Positions 51,424 to 60,819 of a stretch of DNA of 64,000 nt are shown one piece after another (the stretch's first letter is position 1; the number at the start of each line of letters is the position of its first letter). This DNA is from Thermoanaerobaculia bacterium (GTDB lineage Bacteria > Acidobacteriota > Thermoanaerobaculia > Multivoradales > J023). The stretch is from NCBI GenBank assembly GCA_030431255.1, contig JAUIJL010000001.1, positions 806,001-870,000 of the forward strand, given 5' to 3'. The position numbers were made by a program, and so were the translations under genes. The notes beneath the pieces are model-generated. The model was not told the origin of the DNA. It did no database searches and saw nothing but the letters and a program-made list of their open reading frames with translations.

Positions 51424-52647
51424 GTGGTGGACGAGTCGGTCCAAGAAGAGTCGCAAGAGACCGGTCGAGATCCCTCGGCCGGTCCGGTCTCGATCGAGGA
51501 TTTTCTCGGCGAGCCGACCCGCGACCTAGTAGCTTGGGCCGAGCTCTGGACGGAAGATCTTCCATTTCCCGTGCAGAGCGGAGGCGGCCTCAAAGGCCGC
51601 CTTTCTTCTTGGATCAAGAAGTGTTTGCGGCCGATCCTGAAGGCGAGTCTGGGTGACCTTTGGGATCGCCAGCGGGTTTTCAACTTGATCTTGTTGGAGA
51701 CCTTGGTCAAGCAGCGGGAGGAGTACAACGACCGCTTGGACCAACATCACGCCCGTCTGGAATTTCTGGATGCTCGCACGATCCAAGGTTTTCAGGAGGT
51801 CATGCGTCATAACGACGCGCTTTTCGCCCGGGTCGATCAGAAGATGGACCGCTACCGGCGAGATGCCAAAGACCTATGGCATCGCCTCGGCGGATTGATG
51901 ACCGCCCAAGAGGCCGCCGCGCCGGCAGAGAAGCCGGCGGCGGGCGCCAAGACCCTCGAAGAGCAAGAGTACTTGGCCCTCGAGCAACGCTTCCGCGGCT
52001 CGGAGTCGGATATCGCCGGCCGAGTCTCCGCCTATCGCTCCTATCTCGAAGACCGGGGCTCCGTGCTCGATCTGGGATGCGGCCGAGGCGAGGCGCTAGA
52101 GATTTTCTCCGGATATGGTTTGCGTGCGGAAGGGGTCGACAGCTCCGCGGAGATGGTCGCCCGATGTCGCGAGAAAGGGCTGAGCGCGGAGCAAGGGGAC
52201 CTCTTCGACCTATTGGCGGCCCGTCCTGAGGGCAGCCTCGGCGCCGTGGTTTCTTTTCACGTCATCGAGCACCTTCCCGCCACCATGGTGCCCCGATTGG
52301 TACGGTTGGCATGGCGGGCGCTCGAGCCCGGCGGGGTGTTGATCCTCGAAACTCCGAGCCCCCTCGCTCTGGCCATGTCCGCCCGGGATTTTTGGATGGA
52401 TCCGACCCACCGACGGCCAGTGCATCCGTCCCACCTGGAAACCACTTTTCGCGAGGCGGGATTCGAACCGGTTCATCGCGTGGACTTGCACCCGTTTCCC
52501 GACGAGCAGCACCTTCCCGAGCTCGATCTTTCCAACCTGCCCGAATCCCAACGGCAGCTCGGAGACCACATCAACCGAATGCGGGACCTTCTGGATGATC
52601 TCCTCTTTGGTGACCGAGACTTCGGAATGGTGGGAGTCAAACCCTGA
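51424..52647 (+). CDS. SAM-dependent methyltransferase with N-terminal coiled-coil module
   Basis: 407 residues from GTG 51424 (GTG 51427 also possible). Residues of about 55-160 are a helical or coiled-coil module (RLSSWIKKCLRPILKASL, LVKQREEYNDRLDQHHARLE) that also occurs in the protein at 60820-61521. After a linker, residues of about 180-400 are a class I methyltransferase: RFRGSESDIAGRVSAY, SAM motif I VLDLGCGRGEALEIF, VVSFHVIEHLP and GGVLILETPSPLA. The same methyltransferase type ends the protein at 56261-58498. It probably modifies a sugar or glycan. It is only 6 nt after rplI, so it could be co-transcribed with the ribosomal genes. Confidence 0.82.
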   Translation: MVDESVQEESQETGRDPSAGPVSIEDFLGEPTRDLVAWAELWTEDLPFPVQSGGGLKGRLSSWIKKCLRPILKASLGDLWDRQRVFNLILLETLVKQREEYNDRLDQHHARLEFLDARTIQGFQEVMRHNDALFARVDQKMDRYRRDAKDLWHRLGGLMTAQEAAAPAEKPAAGAKTLEEQEYLALEQRFRGSESDIAGRVSAYRSYLEDRGSVLDLGCGRGEALEIFSGYGLRAEGVDSSAEMVARCREKGLSAEQGDLFDLLAARPEGSLGAVVSFHVIEHLPATMVPRLVRLAWRALEPGGVLILETPSPLALAMSARDFWMDPTHRRPVHPSHLETTFREAGFEPVHRVDLHPFPDEQHLPELDLSNLPESQRQLGDHINRMRDLLDDLLFGDRDFGMVGVKP

Positions 52648-52685
52648 GCTTCTAGGTCGCGGCGCAGTCCGACACTAGGCTTTTC

Positions 52686-53564
52686 CTAGTCTCGAGCTCC
52701 ACGAACAAAACCCTTGAGCAGCGCTTTTCGGCAGGCGAGATCCCATGGGTCGGTGGCTCGGCCCTTGCCGATCAGACGTCTGACGGGGATCCAAAGTGAA
52801 AAGAGCGTGGGCTGCAGCAGCAGGGGCCACAGCAGCCGGGGGTGGCGTCGGACCGCATGGCGGATGGAGACGCCGGCCCGGCGTTGTCGTTGCAGAAAAG
52901 ACTCTATTTCGTCGTAGCGATGGTGATGCAGGCATCGAGCCTTTTGGGCGTAGACCGCAGTCCAACCCCTACGGTACCAGCGCCAGGCCATCTCGGTATC
53001 TTCGACCGCGGCGTAGGGAAAGCGCTCGTCGAAAGGCTCGTCGAGCAGCCATTGCCTGGGAGCACAGAGGTTGGAGCCGAGGACGGCGGTGAAGGGCACC
53101 TCCCGGCCGTCCTGCAGTCCTCTAAAGTAGAATTGCGGACCGGCCGGAGCGAGGAAGGTCATCAGGGGCGTGATCTCTTGCTCGGGATCCCAGTCGATAT
53201 GCCCTTGGACGGCGCAGCCCGTCGCTTTCAAGGTCTCTACATGGAGACGCAAAGTGCCCGGCACCGGTCGCGTATCGTCGCCGAGAAAGAGAATGGTCGA
53301 CGACCTCGCCGACCGGACCCCCCGATTTCGCGCAACAGCTGGACCAAGGGACGCCTGATTCAAACTTTGCAGGGAGAAGGGCAGGCTCGGACGCCGATCT
53401 TCGAGCATCTCCACTGTGTTGTCGGACCCGCCGTCGTGGATCACGATCAGCTCGAATCGAATCTGCGTCGCTTCTTCGACCAACGCGTCGATGGTTTCGC
53501 CCAACCGTTCCATGCGATCACGGGTCGGGATCACCACCGACAGCTCGAGCTCATCCATCGTCAT
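52686..53564 (-). CDS. Family 2 glycosyltransferase
   Basis: A 292-residue GT-A fold protein: LELSVVIPTRDRMERLGETI at the N-terminus, IHDGGSDNT, the DxD-like TILFLGDDTRP, and the C-terminal AVEDTEMAWRWYRRG, with its ED acceptor-side motif. The tail is basic and partly hydrophobic. It transfers sugar from a nucleotide sugar, probably to a surface glycan. The start overlaps the preceding glycosyltransferase stop by 4 nt (ATGA). It is the last gene of a six-gene operon running from 60680. Confidence 0.85.
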   Translation of the reverse strand: MTMDELELSVVIPTRDRMERLGETIDALVEEATQIRFELIVIHDGGSDNTVEMLEDRRPSLPFSLQSLNQASLGPAVARNRGVRSARSSTILFLGDDTRPVPGTLRLHVETLKATGCAVQGHIDWDPEQEITPLMTFLAPAGPQFYFRGLQDGREVPFTAVLGSNLCAPRQWLLDEPFDERFPYAAVEDTEMAWRWYRRGWTAVYAQKARCLHHHRYDEIESFLQRQRRAGVSIRHAVRRHPRLLWPLLLQPTLFSLWIPVRRLIGKGRATDPWDLACRKALLKGFVRGARD

Positions 53565-54547
53565 GACCGATCGCCGCCTCGGGCGCGCTCGTTGCCGGCA
53601 ATCCGCCGCAAGAAGTCCATTAAGTCCAGCCGAAACGGATCGTCGCTGCTCAGGAGCTCCATGAAGCTCTGCAGCGGCTCGGCCTCACTTCCTCGAAGGG
53701 CGAATAGGGACTTCGGGGGCCCTTGGCCGGCAAATGGTGGCAGCCCTGACCAGAACCGTGAGGCCGAATCGGGTATGTCCGGGAGCTGTTGCAAGAGGGG
53801 AATTCCGTGGGCCAACAAGACCCACCAGATTTCGAGCCACATCTGCTCCTGACCTGCGCCCTGGCCCTCCCGCAGGGTGTTTTCGGAATGCACCCGATAT
53901 TCCACCAAGGCCTCTTGCACGAGCTCCATGGGGCCTCGGCGCGCTAGGCCGAGCAAGAAGTCCCAATCGTGACAATACCGCAGGGGACGGAAACTCAGCC
54001 CATCGGCGGCCGACCTCCGGAAAGCGACGTTCGAGGTCGTGGACACCCAATTGGTTTCCAACAAGGCGGCCCGGGGGTCGCCGAGCTCGCTCAGGCGGGG
54101 TCGTCGAGAGGGCGCCGGCCACGGCGGTGAGTCGTGCCAGGCGTGTTTGACGCCCAGGACTTGACCATCGTCGTGGATGAGCTCAAGCCACGAGGCAGCA
54201 GCGACGGAATCGCCTTCCAGCAAGAGGGAGGTCAAGCGGGCAATTCGATCCGGCTTGAATCGGTCGTCCGAGTTGATCAGGAAAACGACCTCGCCTCGGG
54301 CGAGATCCAGGGCTCGATTGAAGGCGACATGGGCACCTTGATTGCTCTGGACGTGCACCTTCATCCGCACATCGTCAATCGCCCGAAGCCTTTCGACGGT
54401 GGAGTCCGTAGACCCGTCGTCGACCACGATCAGCTCCAAATCGGAGAACGTGCTGTGGAGCACGCTGTGGACCGCCTGCTCCACATAGAGCTCATGGTTG
54501 TAGGACGGCATCAACACGGAGACCTTAGGGGGAGAAGAGCTAGCCAT
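53561..54547 (-). CDS. Family 2 glycosyltransferase
   Basis: With ATG 54547 (GGAG 9 nt upstream) the product is 328 residues. The GT-A domain shows PKVSVLMPSYNHELYVEQAV, ELIVVDDGSTDSTVERL and VVFLINSDDRFKPDRI, the last with the DxD-like metal site. The C-terminal half carries CHDWDFLLGLARRG. Acceptor and donor are unknown. The start overlaps the upstream GT4 gene by 8 nt and the end overlaps the next GT2 gene by 4 nt. The longer frame from 54661 is inside the upstream gene. Confidence 0.85.
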   Translation of the reverse strand: MASSSPPKVSVLMPSYNHELYVEQAVHSVLHSTFSDLELIVVDDGSTDSTVERLRAIDDVRMKVHVQSNQGAHVAFNRALDLARGEVVFLINSDDRFKPDRIARLTSLLLEGDSVAAASWLELIHDDGQVLGVKHAWHDSPPWPAPSRRPRLSELGDPRAALLETNWVSTTSNVAFRRSAADGLSFRPLRYCHDWDFLLGLARRGPMELVQEALVEYRVHSENTLREGQGAGQEQMWLEIWWVLLAHGIPLLQQLPDIPDSASRFWSGLPPFAGQGPPKSLFALRGSEAEPLQSFMELLSSDDPFRLDLMDFLRRIAGNERARGGDRS

Positions 54548-56249
54548 CGGCAGAGCTCCGAGGGGGATTGTCGAGGAAAGCCCGCTCATAGGCTCGGCAA
54601 TAGGTTTGAAGATCGAAACGGTCTTCGATGGTCCTGCGTGCCGAGCGGGCCGCCTCGGCACGCGTCTCCCGATCCAAGAGCCGGCGTATGGCTCGTTCCA
54701 AGGCGTCGAGATCGCCCGGGGTTCCGGTCGTCAGCCCGCCCCCGCCTTGCAGCAAGAAGGGGATATCACCGACCGCCGGGGCCACTGCTGGGATGCCACG
54801 GGCCATCCCGTCGAGCAAGAAGACCGGCAGACCTTCGTAGTCGGAGGTCATCAAGCAGAGGTCTAGGGCTTCGTAGTAGGGAAGCGGGTCGGTTTGCATG
54901 GGAAGTCTGGTGAGCCCGAGGATGGGGCGCTCCCCGAGCCGGCGGTCGACCTCGTCGTCCATGGGACCTCCACCCATGAGTAGAAACCACGGCCGCCCGG
55001 GCAACGAGGAGTCGGCGCCCATGCGTTCGGCGAGCCTGAGAATATCCAACGGCCGCTTTTGTGGATGCAAGCGGATGAAGCTGCCGATGACCACTGCGTC
55101 CTCGGGAATGCCGAGCCGTTTTCTCAGCTCGGCGCCCCGCTCCGAGCGCCTGCCGGGCTCCCTCGCCGGTGTCGGAATCGACACGCCGTGGTAGATCAGC
55201 TCGACACAACCCGGCGAGATCCGGAGGCGCTGAATCAGTGCATCACGGATCGGACCGTTGACCGCCAAATGCGTGTCGACCGCGCGAATGACCTCTGGTG
55301 AGGTTCGGGCGGTCCAGCCACCTTCGAAATGGTAGAGCTGGCTTAGGATCCGAAGGTTCGGAAAACGCCTGCGCAGCTCGGCCACACGGTCGAAGAAGAA
55401 GACGGTGCCGTTCCACGAGATCAAAGACCTCACGCCGAAGCGTCGGATCAGGTGGCTGAGAGCCCCGAAATGGGCCTCCCGCGGGAGCCAATCGCCGAGG
55501 GGGAACACATAGGGCGTGTGCTCGACGCAGCGGTCCAGGGTGACGCCGAGCTGGGTGCAGTGGGCATCGAGGGTCACCACCAAACAACGATAGCGGCTCG
55601 TGAGATCTGCCAGCAGGTCGAAGAGCAGGCGCTCGGCGCCGCCGACCGCGAGAAACGGCAGCAAAAACAGAAGCGTGGGTGGACCGTCCAGCTCGGGCAA
55701 ATCACCCAAGACGTGAAAGGCATCATAAACAGGGTGCCTTAGACGCCGACCACGGCTCTCGCCCGGTGGCAACCAATAGCCTTCGATGTTGTCGAACGGA
55801 TGCTCGGCCATCTCCGCGTCTCGGTGCTCGCCGGGCATCCTGAGTGTCTTTGCCGTCAGCCTTGGCTGGGATGCCGCCGGCAAGCTCAGTCGTTTGAATC
55901 GGATGGGAGGGTCGCCGACTTCCGATGACGCGGATTTTCCTCGCTTCAGCAAGTTCACCACCTCGAGATCCTCGGCCGCGGCCACCAAGCTGAGAGCTTC
56001 TTCGATCTCCGTCGGGATTTCGGTGTCTTCGCCGTCAGGGGGGTCTACGACCCACCGATGCCGTCGGTCTGAGGCGGTGCTCGGCTCGGCCGTCGCGGCG
56101 ACAGCTCGAATGCGCGTAGGGGGACACCGGCCGGCCCAAGTGCTCAAAAGGTGTTTGAGATCGGCAAGCCGTCCGCGAGCCACCCTGAGCCACCGCCGGA
56201 TCGGCAAGCTCCTGCCCCAAAGTCGGGATTCCAAGCGTAGGCGGTCCAT
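54540..56249 (-). CDS. Family 4-type (GT-B) glycosyltransferase with N-terminal extension
   Basis: A 569-residue protein. Residues of about 1-180 are Arg-rich and of unknown function. Residues of about 190-560 are a GT-B retaining glycosyltransferase: LLPFLAVGGAERLLFDLLAD, a Rossmann half with VVIGSFIRLHPQKRPLDIL, and the donor-site E-x7-E-like pattern SDYEGLPVFLLDGMARGIPA. It is probably involved in building the same glycan as its neighbours. It lies 11 nt after the methyltransferase fusion gene and overlaps the downstream GT2 gene. Confidence 0.82.
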   Translation of the reverse strand: MDRLRLESRLWGRSLPIRRWLRVARGRLADLKHLLSTWAGRCPPTRIRAVAATAEPSTASDRRHRWVVDPPDGEDTEIPTEIEEALSLVAAAEDLEVVNLLKRGKSASSEVGDPPIRFKRLSLPAASQPRLTAKTLRMPGEHRDAEMAEHPFDNIEGYWLPPGESRGRRLRHPVYDAFHVLGDLPELDGPPTLLFLLPFLAVGGAERLLFDLLADLTSRYRCLVVTLDAHCTQLGVTLDRCVEHTPYVFPLGDWLPREAHFGALSHLIRRFGVRSLISWNGTVFFFDRVAELRRRFPNLRILSQLYHFEGGWTARTSPEVIRAVDTHLAVNGPIRDALIQRLRISPGCVELIYHGVSIPTPAREPGRRSERGAELRKRLGIPEDAVVIGSFIRLHPQKRPLDILRLAERMGADSSLPGRPWFLLMGGGPMDDEVDRRLGERPILGLTRLPMQTDPLPYYEALDLCLMTSDYEGLPVFLLDGMARGIPAVAPAVGDIPFLLQGGGGLTTGTPGDLDALERAIRRLLDRETRAEAARSARRTIEDRFDLQTYCRAYERAFLDNPPRSSADG

Positions 56250-56260
56250 GGCTCGGGGGC

Positions 56261-58498
56261 TCAGCCCTCGTCAAGGGGCTTTCGACCCACCACCGCGAAA
56301 TCCGGCGCCGACAATAGGTGATTGTTGAGCAGGCGGAAGACCTTGCCCAGCTCCTCCGACATAGGAGCTTCGGGATCGGGGGTTTCGAAGGGTGGCTCCG
56401 AGGCTCGGCCGTGAACCAACCTGAGGACTTTCGTTTCCGCAAAACCCGTGGACCGCATCAAGAGCCCTACACTCTCGGGATGCAACGGCTTTCGGTGGGT
56501 ATGATCGAGGTAAAAAGAGCAGGCTCCCACCGTCAGATTTTCCGGGTTCGGCGATTCGAAAATCACCAATCCGCCAGGCATCAGGACTCGCATGGATTCG
56601 GAGGCGAGCGCGGCGAGGCTTTCAAAGCTCGGTAGGTGCTCGATGATGTGGAAACCGGTCAACAGAGCGACCGAGGCGTCCTCATAGTCGGCAAGTCGCT
56701 CCAACCCATCACCCCAATGGGTTTCGAAACCGAGCTCGCGGCAAGTCTCGACCATGACCGAGTTGCTGTCGATGCCCACGGCCTTAAGTCCTCTGGCGGC
56801 GAGGATTTCCAACCATTCTCCGCGGCCACAACCGAGGTCCAAGCAGAGCCCTCCGGGAAAACAAGCCGCGGTCTCGAGGATCTGTGGTCCATAGACTTCG
56901 AGCCGCTTTTTGATTTCCGCGGAGCTTCCCCGGAATCGGTTTTCAAACGCCAGGTAATAGTGGTCGAGCTTCTGAGAGTGGCTCTTGCGGTCTGGGGGTG
57001 GCGTGCCCGTCAGCCCGGACAGCTGGGTTTCGAGGGCGGCCAAACGGGAATCTACGTCCATCCGAGCTTTCCGTTCGGCTTCAAGAGAAGTCTTTAGCTC
57101 GCGGATCTGATCGGCGGAATAGTCCGGCGTGCGTCCGGGATCGAAGCGACTCATATCAGGGCTCCGTCGGCGTCTGGATGGGGACGGTTGGAGGCTCAGC
57201 CCCTCGAGGAAGGACGCGATCTGGTGCTGAACGGATCCGCGTCCGGCGTCCGGCAGCCAATCCAGCCGGACGCTCATTCGATGGGCGAATCGTCGGCAAG
57301 CGGCAGGGGTGTTCTGATCCACCGCTCGAGCTGCGATGTCGAGCAGCGCATCCACGTATCGATCGGGGTGGTGAGCATTTCGTAGGTATTGCTGAGCACG
57401 CTGTCCCAGCTCGAAGAGGGAATCGGTGGAGCCATGCAGCAGGTTTAGGTGGCGGCTGAAGTCCTCCAACGCGTGATCCGGGCGAATACCGAGCACCAGA
57501 CCCTGGCGGCAGAGGGGGTGGTCGGGGGCGAGGGGAGCGCTGGTGGGTGTGGCCGATTGCCAAAAGGAAAAGAGTCGGTAATAAAGCTCCTGCTCAGGGG
57601 CTCGGCGATAGTCCACGACCAAATCCGCTTGGTGAGCTCGGAGCTTCAGCTCGGGATCCGCGGGATCGTAGAAAAGCTCGGTCTGCTCGGTGAGCTGCAG
57701 CTCTTGAAGCGCTTCTTGGAGATTTCGCTTTTGTGACCTCGGAGCAAAAACCGCCAAGTCGAGACTCGACCGCACGGGGTGGAGCACCAAGGTTTCGAGC
57801 ACCGGAAATAGGCTCAGCTCGGGCTCACCGAAAAGCACCAGGCTCCGCTTTTCCGTGGTGGGCGCGGATTTCGTGGGCAAGCCGGACGTGGGCTGCTCTG
57901 AGAACGGTAAGGGGATGTGCAGGGTCGGTATTTGAGCGGATTCGAGCAGTGTTGAACCCAAAGCCGGCTCGTGGGTGACGACCGCGAGCGCCGATTCCAA
58001 AAGGTAGTCGAGCAAAGGGACGTCGTCGGGTTTTTGATCGGCGGCAAGCCCGGCTTTCAGCCACTGGCGAGCCGCTTCGAGGTGTTGCTCGCCGGCATAT
58101 CGCTTGACGATTTCGAGATAAGCTCGCGGCTGTTTGCGAAATCTGGCCCAAATAGACGCCACTAGGGAGTGGATGGTCGGCTCGTGGAGGACCACCAGGC
58201 CCGGCTGGGTTCGGGAAAGGTCGAGTAACTCTGCAAACGTCCTGGGGTAGTCGGCGAGATGGTAGACGGACAGCCGGCCCCGGTGAACCTCGGACCAAAA
58301 ATTGTCCGACGCGGTGATCGGTTTAACCGTCACCAAATCGTCGATCCAAGTCTCCCACCGCTGCTGCTTGGTGAAAACGGTCAGCTCCACCCGCTCCCGC
58401 AAGGCCGGTAGCAGATGCTGTAGATACAAACTTAGGGAAACCGGAAGCTCCGGATCGTTGTCCTCGGAGGGCAGCGGAGTGAACCAGCTCAATTTCAT
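56261..58498 (-). CDS. Bifunctional GT-B-like/methyltransferase protein
   Basis: A 745-residue fusion. Residues of about 1-430 resemble a GT-B glycosyltransferase lacking a clear E-x7-E motif (MKLSWFTPLPSEDND, RSLVLFGEPELSLFPVLETL). A coiled-coil at about 480-520 (RELKTSLEAERKARMDVDSR) links it to a class I SAM methyltransferase. That part shows FENRFRGSSAEIKKRLEVY, LCLDLGCGRGEWLEILAARG, LLTGFHIIEHLPS and GGLVIFESPNPEN. The methyltransferase half matches that of 51424-52647. It could both extend and cap or methylate a glycan chain. The start overlaps the preceding GT4 stop by 4 nt. Confidence 0.78.
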   Translation of the reverse strand: MKLSWFTPLPSEDNDPELPVSLSLYLQHLLPALRERVELTVFTKQQRWETWIDDLVTVKPITASDNFWSEVHRGRLSVYHLADYPRTFAELLDLSRTQPGLVVLHEPTIHSLVASIWARFRKQPRAYLEIVKRYAGEQHLEAARQWLKAGLAADQKPDDVPLLDYLLESALAVVTHEPALGSTLLESAQIPTLHIPLPFSEQPTSGLPTKSAPTTEKRSLVLFGEPELSLFPVLETLVLHPVRSSLDLAVFAPRSQKRNLQEALQELQLTEQTELFYDPADPELKLRAHQADLVVDYRRAPEQELYYRLFSFWQSATPTSAPLAPDHPLCRQGLVLGIRPDHALEDFSRHLNLLHGSTDSLFELGQRAQQYLRNAHHPDRYVDALLDIAARAVDQNTPAACRRFAHRMSVRLDWLPDAGRGSVQHQIASFLEGLSLQPSPSRRRRSPDMSRFDPGRTPDYSADQIRELKTSLEAERKARMDVDSRLAALETQLSGLTGTPPPDRKSHSQKLDHYYLAFENRFRGSSAEIKKRLEVYGPQILETAACFPGGLCLDLGCGRGEWLEILAARGLKAVGIDSNSVMVETCRELGFETHWGDGLERLADYEDASVALLTGFHIIEHLPSFESLAALASESMRVLMPGGLVIFESPNPENLTVGACSFYLDHTHRKPLHPESVGLLMRSTGFAETKVLRLVHGRASEPPFETPDPEAPMSEELGKVFRLLNNHLLSAPDFAVVGRKPLDEG

Positions 58499-59538
58499 GA
58501 CAGCAACCGATCTGCGATCTCATGCCAGGAGACGGACAATCGATGCCAGCGATCACGACCGTTGATCCCCAGCTCCTCGGCCTTTGCGCGCTGTCTCCAG
58601 ACCTGATCGAAGACCGTGGCCAAGGCCTCCGGTCTCGGCTCGCTCACCCAACCGGTGGCATCGTGGAGCACCCATTCGAGGGGACCTCCCGAGTCGGTGC
58701 ATGTGATCACCGGCTTGGAGGCGAGCATCGCCTCGACCGTAATATAACCGTAGTCTTCGTCGTAGGGAGGAAAGAGCACGGCCAACGAACGGGCGAAACA
58801 CTCGAGGTAGTCCGGCTCGGAAAGCAGGCCGAGCCACTCCACACGATCTTGTACTCCCAGCTCCGAAGCCTGGAGCTCCAAGGATTTGAGCTCCGGGGAG
58901 TCTTCTCTGAAACCCGCAAATCGAATGCGCACGTCTTCCTGGGTTTTGGCTAGGGCCTTGAGCACCAGCTGCTGTCGCTTCCACGGCGAGAGGCGGCTTG
59001 GAAAGAAGAGGTAATCCTCAGCCTCGGCCGTGTACAGACGTTCTGCGTTACGGGGTGGTGGTGGCAGCGGAGTCGACGGAATCGACAGGCTGCTCTTGAG
59101 CCTACGGGTCACGGTCTTGGAGATGGTGAAAATCTCTCGGGCCTCCTGCAAGCCGAGCCGATCCGCTTGATAAATCAGATCCCGGATCTGTTGTCCGCCC
59201 GCGACTTGGGAAAGTCCCAGCTGATCGTCCCAGAGCTCGTAGGCCTGGCGCTGCTGATGCATCAACCAAACGACTTTGTTGGGGTGCGGGATGAGATAGG
59301 CCGGAAATTTCATGGCGACCAAGCGGTCGATGGGCTCTCCCTGGCTGTGGGTGAGGTCCAACAGCCGAAAGGCCGCCAGGTGATCCATGAAGCTGTCGGA
59401 GCCGGTCCAACCCCAAGGTAGGGCGATCACGTCGACCCGATGACCGAATTCGACCAGAGCCCGACGGAGATCCTCGACCAAGACCTCAGCGCCTCCGGTG
59501 GCGAACGGGGTCTGCACGGTGGCGATGAGGATTCGCAT
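58495..59538 (-). CDS. Family 4 glycosyltransferase
   Basis: With ATG 59538, sharing one base with the upstream stop (TGATG), the product is 347 residues. It is a complete GT-B fold: MRILIATVQTPFATGGAEVL, the acceptor half, FFPSRLSPWKRQQLVLKAL opening the donor half, and the catalytic pattern PPYDEDYGYITVEAMLASKP, with E-x7-E. It probably transfers a sugar from a nucleotide sugar during glycan assembly. The longer frame from 59637 lies within the upstream gene. Confidence 0.87.
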   Translation of the reverse strand: MRILIATVQTPFATGGAEVLVEDLRRALVEFGHRVDVIALPWGWTGSDSFMDHLAAFRLLDLTHSQGEPIDRLVAMKFPAYLIPHPNKVVWLMHQQRQAYELWDDQLGLSQVAGGQQIRDLIYQADRLGLQEAREIFTISKTVTRRLKSSLSIPSTPLPPPPRNAERLYTAEAEDYLFFPSRLSPWKRQQLVLKALAKTQEDVRIRFAGFREDSPELKSLELQASELGVQDRVEWLGLLSEPDYLECFARSLAVLFPPYDEDYGYITVEAMLASKPVITCTDSGGPLEWVLHDATGWVSEPRPEALATVFDQVWRQRAKAEELGINGRDRWHRLSVSWHEIADRLLS

Positions 59539-60680
59539 CAGCGGCCGGCTCCCACCAGATCGTCGACGACGGATTTCCAGGTGGGGTAGGACTCTCGCAG
59601 GAACGACTCGGCCCGTGCCCCGGCATGGGAGGTCCACCTGTCGGTGGACGATTCATCGTTGAGATCGACCAGGGCGTTGACGACCGAATCGACCCCGGGC
59701 TCAACCACCACACCCGCTTGGGACGCACGGACCATTTCGACGGACGCTCCGCCATCGCTCGTGGTCACCAGGGGTATCTTTCTCGCCAAAGCGTTCCAAG
59801 CAGACCACGGGGAGCTTTCTTGCACGGCGCACAACCACATCCCAGAAAGGGGCAGGTCCTCCAACCGTACGGAATGGCCGTCCGTAGGGACCGTCTCGCG
59901 GGAGCCGGATCCCTCCGGTGCCAGTCGAATCAAGTCCAACCCCCGGTCCGCCGCGGAGCGGAAAAGCGCTTCCGTTCGGAATGCCGCCAGGCTACCGGAA
60001 GCTGCCGGCGAGCCGGCGAAAGCCAGCCGCTCACCGCTTGCCTCGACCACGTCACAGATTCGATCGACTGGCAGATAGCCGGCCTCCGCGCCTTGTAGCA
60101 GCACAGTCGGTCTGCCTTTAGGGCGCTCAGCTTCGGGGTGTTGATCCTTCGGCTCTGGAAAGCTCGGCAGGTTGCCGAAGAGGGGAGGCCAAAGCGCCCG
60201 TAGGCCGAGGTCGGCCAGCTGCTGTAGCTCCCCGGCGACAAATGCCGAGGTCGAGAAACGACGAGCGGCTTCGGGCAAAAAAAGCCTCGCACATCGCTCC
60301 AGGGTTTGGCGGATCGCCGAAGACAACAGCTCCGAGGAGCTCGGCGTGGAACCGGTCGGTGGAAGAGCAGAAGGCACCAAGCCGCCATATGGATGATTGA
60401 TCCACAGCACCTTGGCGGGATGGCGGAGGCAAGCGGTGGGAAGGTCGAGGCAGATCAGGACGTCGCCGGGATCACCGTCACAAGCAGAAAGATCGATCAG
60501 CCGAAACGCCGCCAGATGTCGTGGTAACTCCTCAAGAGTCGGCGACAAGGGAAAACGTAAGCGCATGGCTTGGAAACCGAAATGGCGGAGCACTCCCACG
60601 AGGGTTTCGGCCAGGCGATCATTGGAGGACTCCGCCATCGGAATTTGGCCGTTGGCGACGATGACTTTCAGCGGTGGCAT
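59538..60680 (-). CDS. GT-B-fold glycosyltransferase-like protein
   Basis: 380 residues from ATG 60680. The N-terminus (LKVIVANGQIPMAESSNDRL) and the phrase FRLIDLSACDGDPGDVLICL parallel the next gene's product. The donor half is present (PTVLLQGAEAGYLPVDRICD; IPLVTTSDGGASVEMVRASQ), but the E-x7-E motif is degenerate. It is therefore likely a related glycosyltransferase of uncertain activity. It heads the six-gene operon. A TTGAGG-N17-TACACT promoter sits 8 nt before the ATG and no SD is visible. Confidence 0.72.
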   Translation of the reverse strand: MPPLKVIVANGQIPMAESSNDRLAETLVGVLRHFGFQAMRLRFPLSPTLEELPRHLAAFRLIDLSACDGDPGDVLICLDLPTACLRHPAKVLWINHPYGGLVPSALPPTGSTPSSSELLSSAIRQTLERCARLFLPEAARRFSTSAFVAGELQQLADLGLRALWPPLFGNLPSFPEPKDQHPEAERPKGRPTVLLQGAEAGYLPVDRICDVVEASGERLAFAGSPAASGSLAAFRTEALFRSAADRGLDLIRLAPEGSGSRETVPTDGHSVRLEDLPLSGMWLCAVQESSPWSAWNALARKIPLVTTSDGGASVEMVRASQAGVVVEPGVDSVVNALVDLNDESSTDRWTSHAGARAESFLRESYPTWKSVVDDLVGAGR

Positions 60681-60688
60681 GTCTGCGC

Positions 60689-60717
60689 AGTGTATTCGCT
60701 CCACTCCGCGGCCTCAA
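60689..60717 (-). promoter_or_regulatory. Candidate leaderless promoter of the glycosyltransferase operon
   Basis: On the minus strand: TTGAGG (60717-60712), 17-nt spacer, TACACT (60694-60689), then 8 nt to ATG 60680. No Shine-Dalgarno is present. Confidence 0.5.
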
Positions 60718-60819
60718 GAGCCGGCCACCGGGAGTGATCGCCTCTCCCCCCGATTCTGGCGACGTGTTAGAGTTCGGGTTGCCAAGCTGCCTTCTCCTTC
60801 AATTCTTTGTGGTCAACCG

